DNA of 64,000 nt from CAZJKO01 sp964546995 (GTDB lineage Bacteria > Bacillota_I > Bacilli_A > RF39 > UBA660), in NCBI GenBank assembly GCA_964546995.1, contig CAZJKO010000001.1:1-64000 (forward strand). The letters are read 5' to 3'. Below, one piece after another: positions 42,914-51,054 of this stretch. Position numbers and translations under genes: made by a program. The number at the start of each line of letters is the position of its first letter. The first letter of the stretch is position 1. The notes under the pieces are model-generated. The model was not told the DNA's origin and ran no database searches. It worked only from the letters and a program-made list of their open reading frames with translations.

Positions 42914-44440
42914 ATGAAAGATACGTTTTATATTACGACCCCTATTTATTATCCAAGTGCGAATTTTCACATTGGTCATTGTTATACGACAATTGTGGCT
43001 GATGCAATCGCTCGGTATAAGCGTTTGATGGGATACCAAGTGTTTTTTCAAACAGGTACAGATGAACATGGTCAAAAGATTGAGCGCAAGGCGAAGGAGC
43101 AGAATGTTACTCCCAAAGAATATGTTGATCATATTGTCGATGATGCGAAAGATTTATGGAAAAGTTTGAATATTTCTTACGATTATTTTCTTCGAACAAC
43201 GGATGAAAAACATGTTAAAATTGTCCAGAAAATTTTTAAAAAGTTATATGATCAAGGCGATATTTACAAAGGGGAATATGAGGGGCTTTACTGTACGCCA
43301 TGTGAATCTTTTTGGACTGAGACCCAACTTGTCGATTCTAAGTGTCCTGATTGTGGTCGTGATGTTGAACTCGTGAAAGAGGAGAGCTATTTCTTTCGGT
43401 TGTCAAAATATCAAGATCGTTTGGTTGAATACATTGAAACTCACCCAGAATTTATTCAACCAGTTTCTAGAAAAAATGAGATGCTTAATAATTTTATTAA
43501 ACCAGGATTATCTGATCTTTGTGTTTCTAGAACTTCTTTTAAATGGGGAATTCCTGTCGATTTTGATCCAGAGCATGTTGTTTATGTATGGCTTGATGCG
43601 TTGACGAACTATATCACGTCTTTAGGATATGGAACGCAAGATGATTCGTTATTTCAAACCTTTTGGCCAGCTGATTTACATATTGTGGGAAAAGAAATCA
43701 CTCGTTTTCATACGATCATTTGGCCTGCTCTTTTGATGGCTTTAGATCTTCCATTACCAAAGCAAGTATTTGGTCATGGATGGTTGGTCATCAATGGGGA
43801 TAAGATTTCTAAGTCTTTGGGAAATTATCAAGATCCACGTGAATATATTGAAGCATATGGTGTCGATGCGGTTCGCTATTTTGTTTTAAGGGAAGTTCCT
43901 TTTGGAAATGATGGGAATTTTTCTACGACGGCGATGATTCAAAGGACCAATAGCGATTTGGCGAATACTCTCGGTAATTTATTAAATCGTACGATTAGTA
44001 TGGTTCATAAATACTTCGATGGAGTTGTTCCCGCACCATCAGATGTGCGAGGGGAGGATCAGGAACTTATACAAATGGCATTGGAACTATCTTCGAAGGT
44101 TGATATTAAAATGAATCAATTAAAGGTAGGAGAAGCACTGGAAGAAATATTCGATTTGTTACGTCGATGCAATAAGTATATTGATGAAACAACGCCTTGG
44201 ATTTTAGCGAAGGATCCATCTCAAAAAGATCGCCTCGGTACGGTTTTATACCATTTATTAGAAGCAATTCGCTTTAGTGCTATATTGTTACAACCGTTTT
44301 TGCCTGATACAACGGATAAAATTTTTGCTCAATTGAATCAGGAAAATGGCGGGATTTCTTCTTTAAAGACGTTTGATGGAATGATTGTCGGATCTCATCT
44401 TTCTACTCCTGAAGTGCTTTTTAAACGTATCGAGGAATAA
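42914..44440 (+). CDS. metG: Methionyl-tRNA synthetase, short form
   Basis: MetG charges tRNA-Met and initiator tRNA. The 508-residue class I enzyme has HIGH at 19-22 and KISKS at about 297-301. It has a zinc-knuckle insertion with CTPC and CPDC, and the anticodon-binding helical domain near the end. The C-terminal OB-fold tRNA-binding domain of the 664-residue Bacillus enzyme is absent. The start is ATG 42914, with GAGGAG seven bases upstream; the in-frame ATG at 42908 is too close. A T-box controls it and tatD follows later, as in Bacillus. Confidence 0.95.
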   Translation: MKDTFYITTPIYYPSANFHIGHCYTTIVADAIARYKRLMGYQVFFQTGTDEHGQKIERKAKEQNVTPKEYVDHIVDDAKDLWKSLNISYDYFLRTTDEKHVKIVQKIFKKLYDQGDIYKGEYEGLYCTPCESFWTETQLVDSKCPDCGRDVELVKEESYFFRLSKYQDRLVEYIETHPEFIQPVSRKNEMLNNFIKPGLSDLCVSRTSFKWGIPVDFDPEHVVYVWLDALTNYITSLGYGTQDDSLFQTFWPADLHIVGKEITRFHTIIWPALLMALDLPLPKQVFGHGWLVINGDKISKSLGNYQDPREYIEAYGVDAVRYFVLREVPFGNDGNFSTTAMIQRTNSDLANTLGNLLNRTISMVHKYFDGVVPAPSDVRGEDQELIQMALELSSKVDIKMNQLKVGEALEEIFDLLRRCNKYIDETTPWILAKDPSQKDRLGTVLYHLLEAIRFSAILLQPFLPDTTDKIFAQLNQENGGISSLKTFDGMIVGSHLSTPEVLFKRIEE

Positions 44441-44483
44441 TTGTCAAATGTTGTCTAACTTGAAAAATGATTTTTAAAATGTT

Positions 44484-44511
44484 TTGCTTTTTGTTTTATT
44501 TGTGCTATAGT
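44484..44511 (+). promoter_or_regulatory. Promoter of the small membrane protein gene
   Basis: TTGCTT (44484-44489), a 16-base spacer and TATAGT (44506-44511) preceded by TGC. Confidence 0.5.
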
Positions 44512-44574
44512 GAAAAGGTAGTTCTTTTGTCGTTTTAGTATTTGCAGTAAATTATTTTTGGATAAGGAGCAGAT

Positions 44575-44754
44575 ATGATTCGTAAATTGAAAACTATTAG
44601 AATTGCTACGATTGCTTTTCTTTTGGTAATTGCTATTGTTACTTACTTTATTATTGAGGAGCAAAACATCGTTGATATTTTATACTTGGTCGTTGTTCTT
44701 TTTTACTTTGTGCGTTATCTATTGTTGCAAAGAAAGTATAAACGTATCATTTAG
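44575..44754 (+). CDS. Small two-helix membrane protein
   Basis: This 59-residue frame begins MIRKLKTIRIATIAF and ends LLQRKYKRII. It has two hydrophobic helices, about 9-26 and 33-50, joined by an acidic turn, with basic residues at both ends, so both ends should face the cytoplasm. AAGGAG lies six bases before the ATG and a promoter-like element precedes it. It lies between metG and tatD. No family is recognised; the hydrophobic pattern and good ribosome binding site make it a likely real gene. Confidence 0.65.
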   Translation: MIRKLKTIRIATIAFLLVIAIVTYFIIEEQNIVDILYLVVVLFYFVRYLLLQRKYKRII

Positions 44755-44808
44755 GAGATGGGGGGAATCATTTTCCCTTTTTCTTTTATTCGAATGGAGG
44801 TTATGGTT

Positions 44809-45561
44809 ATGTTTATCGATACTCATTTTCATGTAGAACCAGGCGATGTGCAAGTTTTCATCGATGCGAGACGGGAAGGGGTTTGTTCTTTTCTTGTTTC
44901 TTGTTGTGATAAGGATAGTATTTTATCGTCTTCGGATTTGTTAAAGATGGATCCAGATCTTTATTTGGCATTAGGGTATCATCCTAGTGAAGCTTCTTCG
45001 ATTGATGAAGATGATTTACGTTTTTTAGAAGCTACTATTCAAGAGCTTCCTCGTGTTGTTGCCATCGGTGAGATTGGACTCGATTATCATTATGGAAAGG
45101 AAAACCGCGAACAACAAATCGCTCTTTTTAAAAGGCAGTTGGACCTTGCTGTGAAGTTTTCTCTTCCTGTGGTTATTCATTCTAGAGATGCTACTTTCGA
45201 TACGATTGAAGTTCTTAGAAAATATCCTGTTAAAGGGGTTATTCATTGTTTTAATGGTAGTTTGGAGACAGCAAATGAATACATCAAGATAGGATTTTTA
45301 TTGGGAATTGGTGGTGTCGTTACTTTTTCGAATAGTAAGTTATATCAAGTTGTTGAAAAAATTCCTCTTTCTTCTTTTGTTCTAGAGACCGATAGTCCCT
45401 ATCTTGCTCCTGTTCCTTTTAGAGGGAGTGTGAATGCTCCACGAAATATTCCTGTTATTGCGAAGAGAGTGAGTGAAATTAAGGGGGTTTCTTTACCAGA
45501 GATAGAGCGTATTACAACGGAAAATGCACGGTTGTTATTTGACTTAGAAAAGCATTTGTGA
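44809..45561 (+). CDS. tatD: TatD-family metal-dependent DNase
   Basis: TatD-family enzymes are TIM-barrel metallohydrolases with 3'-5' DNase activity. The 251-residue protein has DTHFHV at 4-9, IGEIGLDYH for the metal-bridging Glu, PVVIHSRDA, IHCFNGS and LETDSPYLAP. Length is standard. Of three in-frame ATGs, 44809 has the best spacing to GGAGG and gives the expected MFIDTH start. It follows metG as in Bacillus (metS-yabD-yabE). Confidence 0.94.
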   Translation: MFIDTHFHVEPGDVQVFIDARREGVCSFLVSCCDKDSILSSSDLLKMDPDLYLALGYHPSEASSIDEDDLRFLEATIQELPRVVAIGEIGLDYHYGKENREQQIALFKRQLDLAVKFSLPVVIHSRDATFDTIEVLRKYPVKGVIHCFNGSLETANEYIKIGFLLGIGGVVTFSNSKLYQVVEKIPLSSFVLETDSPYLAPVPFRGSVNAPRNIPVIAKRVSEIKGVSLPEIERITTENARLLFDLEKHL

Positions 45562-45594
45562 TATCCTTTATGTAGATATTTGTTGAGGTGTAAA

Positions 45595-46185
45595 ATGAAA
45601 AAAATGTTTACAAGACGAAAACTCTATTTTCTTTTTATTTTTTTCCTCGTTTGCTTTTTTATCATTGTTGCTAGTGGTAATCATCATACTAGTGTCATTA
45701 CTTACAATGTGAATCGTGTGAAGTCTGTCGAAGCTATGCATATCGTTAGTAAGTATAATAATCTTTTAGAGAACGAGATTGCTCCTGTTTTTTATGATAA
45801 TTTTGCGTTGCTTGTTCAAAATGGTAGTGATCATCCGGTTGGGTTCGTTGGAACTTTGACAGGATATGGTCCCGATTGTGTCGGTTGTGGTGGTAAGACA
45901 GGTTGTCCACCAAGGCAAGACGTTACCAATGGAAACATTTATTTTTACGATCAAGATTACGGGGAAGTAAGAATTGTTGCAACAGATAGTCAAATTCCTT
46001 GTGGTAGTATCGTGCGAATTTCCAATTATAAATTTTCGTCGACGCCTATCATTGCTATTGCTTTAGATCGAGGTGGTGCGATTAAGGGTAAGACGATGGA
46101 TTTGCTTTATGAGAGTGAGGCAGCAACACAAAAGATTGGGAGACAATACAATATTCAGTTTGAAATTATTCGTTGGGGATGGTAA
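45595..46185 (+). CDS. Membrane-anchored 3D-domain protein
   Basis: The 196-residue protein has a basic N-terminus, one membrane helix at about 10-27, and an extracellular C-terminal 3D domain with three conserved aspartates, in VATDSQIPCG, IALDRGGAIKG and KTMDLLY. The domain is a double-psi barrel like that of lytic transglycosylases such as MltA and YabE. B. subtilis yabE follows yabD but carries DUF348 and G5 domains not found here. Four cysteines in CVGCGGKTGC and one in IPCG could form disulfides. It probably acts on peptidoglycan, which is inferred from the fold. Confidence 0.8.
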   Translation: MKKMFTRRKLYFLFIFFLVCFFIIVASGNHHTSVITYNVNRVKSVEAMHIVSKYNNLLENEIAPVFYDNFALLVQNGSDHPVGFVGTLTGYGPDCVGCGGKTGCPPRQDVTNGNIYFYDQDYGEVRIVATDSQIPCGSIVRISNYKFSSTPIIAIALDRGGAIKGKTMDLLYESEAATQKIGRQYNIQFEIIRWGW

Positions 46186-46198
46186 CATCTCTTTTTTC

Positions 46199-46227
46199 TT
46201 GAAATCAGTAGTTAGTTGTGATATTAT
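46199..46227 (+). promoter_or_regulatory. Promoter of the first TasA-like gene
   Basis: TTGAAA (46199-46204), a 17-base spacer and TATTAT (46222-46227) with TGA before it. The segment TTGTGATATTATT recurs before the sipW-like gene. Confidence 0.65.
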
Positions 46228-46248
46228 TTCATTATAGGAGGCTATCTT

Positions 46249-46869
46249 ATGGAGAAAACGAATCATCGTACCAAAGAAATTATTTTATCAATTTGTGGCG
46301 TTCTTTTTTTGATTGTTGCTGTCATTAGTACTAGTATGGCTGTATTTGTTTTTAGTGCACAGGGAACAACGGAGAATACCATAACGACGGGTAGTATTAC
46401 GTTTGCTTACAACGATGAAAAACCAGAGATTTATATTGTTAATGCTCAACCGATGACGGATGCAGCGGGGAAGAGCATTGTTGCGGTCGATACGGATCAA
46501 GGAATTATGCAGGGGTATTTTGATTTTTCTGTTTCCGGAGAAGTGGTCGGGAATCTTCCACTTACTTACGAAGTGTACGGTACTCTTGAAGATAATTCTA
46601 CTATGGATTCCGATTATGTTAAAGTTTTTTTAACGGATGGTTCTTCAGAGGTTCCTCTTGCTGGCTACGATGGATCTAGCATTCCTCTTTATGGGTCTTT
46701 ACCACAAGCTACTAGCGATCCTTTAGGAAAGAGACTTTATGTCGATAGTTTTTCGACAGGGAAGATGAGTCAGTCTTTTCGTCTTCGAATTTGGGTTGCG
46801 GATACTTATAAAACGGCGGATGTTTCTCGGACTTTTTCGATGCGGGTTCACGTTAAGGCAACAGCATAA
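46249..46869 (+). CDS. TasA/camelysin-like exported protein 1
   Basis: The 206-residue protein has a basic start and a hydrophobic segment at about 11-33. Next comes AQGTTENTITTGSITFAY, the pattern of SipW-dependent exported proteins (TasA, camelysin, CalY). The mature part is probably a beta-sandwich. It has NAQPMTDAAG at 65-74, FDFSVSG near 88, and LRIWVAD near the C-terminus, all echoed in its two paralogues here. TasA-type proteins form surface fibres in biofilms. A SipW-like peptidase is encoded 0.9 kb downstream. Start ATG 46249 follows TAGGAGGCTATCTT. Fibre formation is an inference from the family. Confidence 0.8.
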   Translation: MEKTNHRTKEIILSICGVLFLIVAVISTSMAVFVFSAQGTTENTITTGSITFAYNDEKPEIYIVNAQPMTDAAGKSIVAVDTDQGIMQGYFDFSVSGEVVGNLPLTYEVYGTLEDNSTMDSDYVKVFLTDGSSEVPLAGYDGSSIPLYGSLPQATSDPLGKRLYVDSFSTGKMSQSFRLRIWVADTYKTADVSRTFSMRVHVKATA

Positions 46870-46966
46870 TCTGTCAAATACTTGGTACTTTTAAAAAAAG
46901 CGAAATATTCCTTGCTTTTTTTTCTTTTTGTATGGTAATATTGTTATTGTAAAGGAGGTTATGAAA

Positions 46967-47674
46967 ATGAATAATAATAACTCGAGAAATATTTTATTAT
47001 CCGTATTAGGAGTGGCTATTTTAGTTGTAGCAGTAGTTGGTGTATCGTTCGCTGTATTTCAATTTACTGCACAAGGTACAACGACCAATACATTAAGTAC
47101 TGCCTCAATTTCTATGACCTTTAAAGAAAAGACGACAGGTATTACGATTGAGAATGCTATGCCTAAGACAGATGCAACAGGTAGTGTTACATTAACTAAG
47201 GGTGAGTACTTTGACTTTTCTGTTGGTGCTAGTTTAGTTGGAACAACGACGATTCAATACGAAGTAACTGCTGTGAAATCTGCTGATTCTACTTTAAAGG
47301 ATGAAGATGTGCATTTATATTTAGAAGAGTCTACTGATGGAGGGACAACCTATACTCCTGCAACGGGATGGACAGCTAATACTGGTAAACCATTTACACC
47401 TAGTACGACGACATTAGTTACTGCTGCTGCTAATATGATGGCTCTTGTTACAGATACATTTACTGTAACAGATGCTACAGAAGCACAAACTCCAGTAAAA
47501 CATTATCGGTTAAGAATGTGGGTTAGTGAAAATGCTGATTTATCTAGTTATGAAGGTACTGATAGCAATAAAACAGATACGACGGAAGATGGAGAACATA
47601 CCATCACATCTGGAATCAACTCATATAAATTCTCTGTTACTGTATTAGTAAATGCAAAACAAGTAGCTGCATAA
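46967..47674 (+). CDS. TasA/camelysin-like exported protein 2
   Basis: The 235-residue protein has a hydrophobic segment at about 9-32 and FTAQGTTTNTLSTASISMTF, the SipW-type processing region. The mature part carries NAMPKTDATG at 63-72, FDFSVGAS and YRLRMWVSEN, aligning with protein 1. It is rich in Thr, Ser and Ala and has no cysteine, as expected for an abundant surface protein. AAAGGAGG lies eight bases before ATG 46967; ATG 46961 is too close. It is followed by a strong terminator, so it can be expressed apart from the peptidase. It is probably the major subunit, an inference from composition and gene layout. Confidence 0.8.
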   Translation: MNNNNSRNILLSVLGVAILVVAVVGVSFAVFQFTAQGTTTNTLSTASISMTFKEKTTGITIENAMPKTDATGSVTLTKGEYFDFSVGASLVGTTTIQYEVTAVKSADSTLKDEDVHLYLEESTDGGTTYTPATGWTANTGKPFTPSTTTLVTAAANMMALVTDTFTVTDATEAQTPVKHYRLRMWVSENADLSSYEGTDSNKTDTTEDGEHTITSGINSYKFSVTVLVNAKQVAA

Positions 47675-47687
47675 GTTGTAAAGTTCA

Positions 47688-47716
47688 AAAATATCTTGTT
47701 TACAAGGTATTTTTTT
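47688..47716 (+). terminator. Terminator after TasA-like gene 2
   Basis: An 11-pair stem (47688-47698 with 47703-47713, one G-T pair) merges into a T run of seven. Confidence 0.8.
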
Positions 47717-47717
47717 G

Positions 47718-47747
47718 TTGTCTTACTTATACGTTTTGTGATATTAT
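47718..47747 (+). promoter_or_regulatory. Promoter of the sipW-like gene
   Basis: TTGTCT (47718-47723), an 18-base spacer and TATTAT (47742-47747) with TGA before it. Its TTGTGATATTATT matches the -10 region of TasA-like gene 1. A second TATAAT lies at 47753-47758. Confidence 0.5.
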
Positions 47748-47783
47748 TAAGTTATAATGAGAATAATAAAATAGGGTGATATA

Positions 47784-48470
47784 GTGAAAAATGAAAGAGA
47801 GAAGAAGACTGGTTTCTTTGAAACATTAAAGAAAATAATGCATTTTATTACCACTGTTCTTATGTATTCTATTTTTTTGATTATGATCTTAATTGCTGCT
47901 ATTTTTGTAATGTATTATGTAGACCTTAAGAAAAATGAGGCTTCTGGGAAGTCGGAACCGCCATTATTCAGTGCTTATGTTATTATTAGTGCTAGTATGG
48001 AGCCTACTATTAAAGTGGAAGATGCGATAGTTTTAAAAAGAGTAGAAGCCAGTGAGATTAAAAAGGGCGATATTATTACTTTCGTTTCGACCGATAATCG
48101 TTTTTCTGGTGTTACTGTTACCCATCGTGTTGTTGGTATTGTAAAGGCAGATAATGGAAAGTATATGTTTCGTACAAAAGGAGATAACAACAATACGGAA
48201 GATGCTACTTTAGTTGGGGAAGACTATATTACTGGTAAAGTTATTTTAAAGATTCCTAAAATTGGGTATATACAATACTTTTTATCTCAATCTTACGGAT
48301 GGATTATTGCGGTTGTTATTCCGTGTTTGGGAATTGTGATTTACGATATTATGAAGCTTATTCGGTTAATTGCTCGTGGTGGAAAAAAGAAAACTATTTC
48401 TTCAAAAGAGGAGATCGATATTGTTCCTCCTCAGAAACAATTAGACGAGATGGAACGAATGAGAAAATAG
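47784..48470 (+). CDS. sipW: SipW-type (ER-type) signal peptidase I
   Basis: The 228-residue protein has a membrane helix at about 20-46, an external catalytic domain, a second helix near 172-192 and a basic/acidic cytoplasmic tail. The nucleophile motif is SASMEPT with Ser71. The general base is His114 in VTHRVVG rather than the lysine of ordinary bacterial signal peptidases, and TKGDNN follows at 131-136. This Ser-His layout defines the SipW/ER type, which processes TasA and relatives. It lies among three TasA-like genes. The start is GTG 47784 after AGGGTGATATA. The long cytoplasmic tail recalls the extra regulatory role reported for B. subtilis SipW, but that is speculative here. Confidence 0.93.
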   Translation: MKNEREKKTGFFETLKKIMHFITTVLMYSIFLIMILIAAIFVMYYVDLKKNEASGKSEPPLFSAYVIISASMEPTIKVEDAIVLKRVEASEIKKGDIITFVSTDNRFSGVTVTHRVVGIVKADNGKYMFRTKGDNNNTEDATLVGEDYITGKVILKIPKIGYIQYFLSQSYGWIIAVVIPCLGIVIYDIMKLIRLIARGGKKKTISSKEEIDIVPPQKQLDEMERMRK

Positions 48471-48491
48471 TTTATAGAGGTGATCTATTAT

Positions 48492-49049
48492 ATGAGACGT
48501 AGGAATTGGTTGTTTATTGTTCTTGGTGGGATTGGATTGTTCTTGTTTATTGTCGGATCTAGTTATGCTTGGTATTTGGTTTTTAATCGGAATACGACAC
48601 TTCTTGCTAATTTGGAAATTAAAATTTTGGATCAAGGAAAAGGAGTTTCTATTTTAAATACATCACCAGTCTCTGATTCAGAAGGTAAGGGATACAGTCC
48701 TTATCTTTTCGATGTGGAGAATAAAGGACGTGGTTTGGGGCGTTACCAGTTGATTTTAGAGGAAGTTCCTTTGGAGGATGTTCATGATGGTTGTTCGTCT
48801 AAGACGTTATTATCGCGAGATCAACTTCGTTATCAGTTGTTGTTGAACGATGTTCAAATTCAAATTGGATCACTGGATTCATTAAAGAACAGTGTGTTTC
48901 TTACGAATGATATTAAACTGGGTGAAGCACATCACTACGAATTGCGTGTTTGGTTAGATGAAAAAAAGGACGATACGGATTGGGCAGGAAAACATTATCA
49001 TTATCGTGTTGCTATCAAGACAGTAACTAGCAAAGGAAAAGAGGGATAG
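48492..49049 (+). CDS. TasA-like exported protein 3 (divergent)
   Basis: The 185-residue protein starts MRRRNWLFIV with one hydrophobic segment at about 6-26. Its external part carries NTSPVSDSEG at 56-65, YLFDVENKG and YELRVWLDEK, which line up with the repeated motifs of the two TasA-like proteins. It lacks the AQGTT signal tail, and the segment after the hydrophobic helix reads SSYAWYLVF, so a cleavage site is possible but unclear. It has one cysteine (DGCSSK). It lies 21 bases after sipW and one base before the next gene, so it is in the sipW operon. A role as minor subunit or anchor, like TapA, is inferred. Confidence 0.65.
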   Translation: MRRRNWLFIVLGGIGLFLFIVGSSYAWYLVFNRNTTLLANLEIKILDQGKGVSILNTSPVSDSEGKGYSPYLFDVENKGRGLGRYQLILEEVPLEDVHDGCSSKTLLSRDQLRYQLLLNDVQIQIGSLDSLKNSVFLTNDIKLGEAHHYELRVWLDEKKDDTDWAGKHYHYRVAIKTVTSKGKEG

Positions 49050-49050
49050 G

Positions 49051-49731
49051 ATGAAACAATTCTTGATTCAGTATCTTCATTTATTTGGATATACGATTTG
49101 TGGATTGATTTTTGCCTTTGCTTCTTTTTATTTGATTGTTAATTTCTATCATCAAAAAGAATTGCAATCTTACTATGTTATTCAATCTTCGTCTCTTTCT
49201 TCTTTGGAGCAGATTAAAGATAAAATGGCTATTGTTGGAGATAACATTTCTGTTCATCCTAATCATATCAACAATAGTCATGTAGCTCTATTTTTATCGT
49301 CTTTTAAAACTAAACTTCAATCTTGTCAGACGTTTGTACTGAATGAGACGTATTTAGAAATGGAAAAGAAGCAAGCGATTGGGCCTTTAGATGTCGAACA
49401 TTTTAGGCAATCATTTCAGAGTAAGGTTCTTAGTCGCTGTCTTATTGAACAATTCTATGGCACGATGGATACGGATTCACTTTCTTCTTTTGCTATTCAA
49501 GATATTGTTCCGTATGTTCATTTAATGATTCAAAATTTGTCCTTTAGTACGTCTTATTTGGAAAAGGATTTAATCAACAATAGTAGTTACTTTTTTAATT
49601 CTAAACAGGCTAGAATGACAGTTCATGATAAGACACTTTCTGGATTTCAGACGATTACAGGACTATACAATCAAGCAAGTGATTTGTTAGTAGAGCTTTC
49701 TCGTTGGTATAGGGAACAAGTGGAGGGATAA
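49051..49731 (+). CDS. Membrane-anchored protein of unknown function in the sipW operon
   Basis: The 226-residue protein has one N-terminal membrane helix at about 10-32 and a mostly helical external domain of about 190 residues with two cysteines (LQSCQTF, LSRCLIE) that could form a disulfide. No family is recognised. It starts one base after the previous stop and is followed three bases later by another membrane protein gene, so translation is tightly coupled. Its context, a SipW peptidase with TasA-like substrates, suggests a part in assembling or anchoring surface fibres. That is inference only. Confidence 0.7.
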   Translation: MKQFLIQYLHLFGYTICGLIFAFASFYLIVNFYHQKELQSYYVIQSSSLSSLEQIKDKMAIVGDNISVHPNHINNSHVALFLSSFKTKLQSCQTFVLNETYLEMEKKQAIGPLDVEHFRQSFQSKVLSRCLIEQFYGTMDTDSLSSFAIQDIVPYVHLMIQNLSFSTSYLEKDLINNSSYFFNSKQARMTVHDKTLSGFQTITGLYNQASDLLVELSRWYREQVEG

Positions 49732-49734
49732 TCA

Positions 49735-50301
49735 ATGAAAAAGATGTTGAATGGTATTTTTTCGATTCTTAAATTTCTTTTGTGGATTCTTTCGTTTTTT
49801 ATGACCTTATACATTGTCGTTTATATGTATCAACGATTAGAGAAGTCTATACTTACCTCTCTTCCCATTTTGTTTCCGTTTTTCCTAGTTCTTCTTTTCT
49901 ATCTTATCAATATTATCTTTCGGCAAAAGTTTGTTCAGAAAAGTATTTTTTACAATATTACTTCTTGTTTGGTTTTTGTGACCATTCTGTTTGTCTGCTA
50001 TCGGGCTTTGTTCGATACGAATATGATTTTAAATGAGCGATTGGGATACCATATTAATTTTAATTATTTTGCTGATTTTTTACCACCGATGAAGATTATG
50101 TTATATGGTCTTTGTGTGGTCAATATTCTGTTTATGTTTTCTTCTTGTGAGCGTACAAAAAAGAATGTTGTCTTGCCTACGGAAGAAGAAAAACCTCGTC
50201 AAGAAGTGATAAAAGCGGAGAATGTTTCTTCGGTTGAATCTAAAAGAACGTCCTATCCTGAAAAGAAGAAAATTTCGAAAAAGAAGCGTAGAAGACATTA
50301 A
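49735..50301 (+). CDS. Four-helix membrane protein with a basic tail in the sipW operon
   Basis: The 188-residue protein has about four hydrophobic helices in its first 140 residues and a cytoplasmic tail. The tail begins with CERTKKNVVLPTEEE and ends in lysine/arginine-rich KKISKKKRRRH. No family is recognised. It is the last gene of the sipW operon, three bases after the previous gene. The polybasic end could bind acidic lipids or nucleic acid. An export, assembly or sensing role for the surface locus is possible, but nothing in the sequence decides. Confidence 0.68.
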   Translation: MKKMLNGIFSILKFLLWILSFFMTLYIVVYMYQRLEKSILTSLPILFPFFLVLLFYLINIIFRQKFVQKSIFYNITSCLVFVTILFVCYRALFDTNMILNERLGYHINFNYFADFLPPMKIMLYGLCVVNILFMFSSCERTKKNVVLPTEEEKPRQEVIKAENVSSVESKRTSYPEKKKISKKKRRRH

Positions 50302-50404
50302 TTTAACGGTCAATCTTGTTTTAATTTTTAAAACTATTGATTTTTTCCATAATTTAGTATAAACTTATGTTATAAAGTGAATATGCTTTAGAGGAGGAAT
50401 ACAA

Positions 50405-50683
50405 ATGAAAATTACATCTGTTAATGTACGTAAGATCGAAAAAGAAGGATCTCGTATGAAAGGAATTGCTTCTGTTTTATTAGATGACAGTTTTGCCGTT
50501 CACGATATTCGCATTATTGAAGGAGACAATGGTCTTTTTATCGCTATGCCTAGTAGAAAAACTGCTACTGGAGATTATCGCGATATTGCTCATCCCATTA
50601 ATCCTGAAGTAAGAGGTATGTTTGAAGAAGCTATTATCGAAGCTTATAAAAATGCCGAAGATGTTTCAGCTTCAGAAGAGTAA
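50405..50683 (+). CDS. spoVG: SpoVG RNA/DNA-binding regulator
   Basis: SpoVG is a small nucleic-acid-binding regulator that affects septation, sporulation and, in pathogens, virulence genes. The 92-residue protein has the invariant core MKITSVNVRKI, SVLLDDSFAVHDIRIIEG, LFIAMPSRKT and DIAHPINPEVR. It lies just before yabP, away from the purR-yabJ-glmU place it has in Bacillus. GAGGAGGAATACAA precedes the ATG. GTGAATAT upstream resembles a sigma-H -10, but no fitting -35 was seen. A terminator follows. Confidence 0.95.
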   Translation: MKITSVNVRKIEKEGSRMKGIASVLLDDSFAVHDIRIIEGDNGLFIAMPSRKTATGDYRDIAHPINPEVRGMFEEAIIEAYKNAEDVSASEE

Positions 50684-50691
50684 GAATTGTT

Positions 50692-50712
50692 AAGACCTTT
50701 TGGTCTTTTTTT
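50692..50712 (+). terminator. Terminator after spoVG
   Basis: AAGACC (50692-50697) and GGTCTT (50702-50707) pair around TTTT and are followed by a T run. Confidence 0.85.
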
Positions 50713-50733
50713 GTTCTAATTTTTTTTGTTTGT

Positions 50734-50741
50734 CATAAACT
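50734..50741 (+). promoter_or_regulatory. Possible sigma-E -10 element before yabP
   Basis: CATAAACT matches seven of eight positions of the sigma-E -10 consensus CATACAMT, 20 bases before the yabP start. yabP is sigma-E dependent in B. subtilis. The -35 match is poor. Confidence 0.35.
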
Positions 50742-50760
50742 CTAATAGGAGCTGAGAGCA

Positions 50761-51054
50761 ATGGAAACAAAAGATGCTGTTATGAACAATTACAATCATA
50801 GTATTACTGTTACGGAACGAAAGAATTTGTTAATTACGGGTGTAAAACGTATTGAGAACTTTGATGATGAAGAGTTTTTTATGGAGACGGTGATGGGATA
50901 TTTGATCGTTAAAGGCGAGGGATTAGAATTAATTAAGCTCGATACGTTGCAAGGAAATGTGTCGATTAAAGGACTCATCAAGAGTTTTGGATACGTCGAT
51001 GATGGTAATAAAAAAGATAAAGATACTGGTATTTTTAATAGGTTGTTTAAATGA
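50761..51054 (+). CDS. yabP: Sporulation protein YabP
   Basis: YabP is a mother-cell protein needed with YabQ for spore cortex formation in B. subtilis. The 97-residue protein matches the family, with HSITVTERKNLLITGVKRIENFDDEEFFMET near 13-43 and GEGLELIKLDTLQGNVSIKGLI in the second half. It starts at ATG 50761 after TAGGAG and overlaps yabQ by four bases (ATGA). The yabP-yabQ-divIC order is kept from Bacillus. Confidence 0.93.
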   Translation: METKDAVMNNYNHSITVTERKNLLITGVKRIENFDDEEFFMETVMGYLIVKGEGLELIKLDTLQGNVSIKGLIKSFGYVDDGNKKDKDTGIFNRLFK

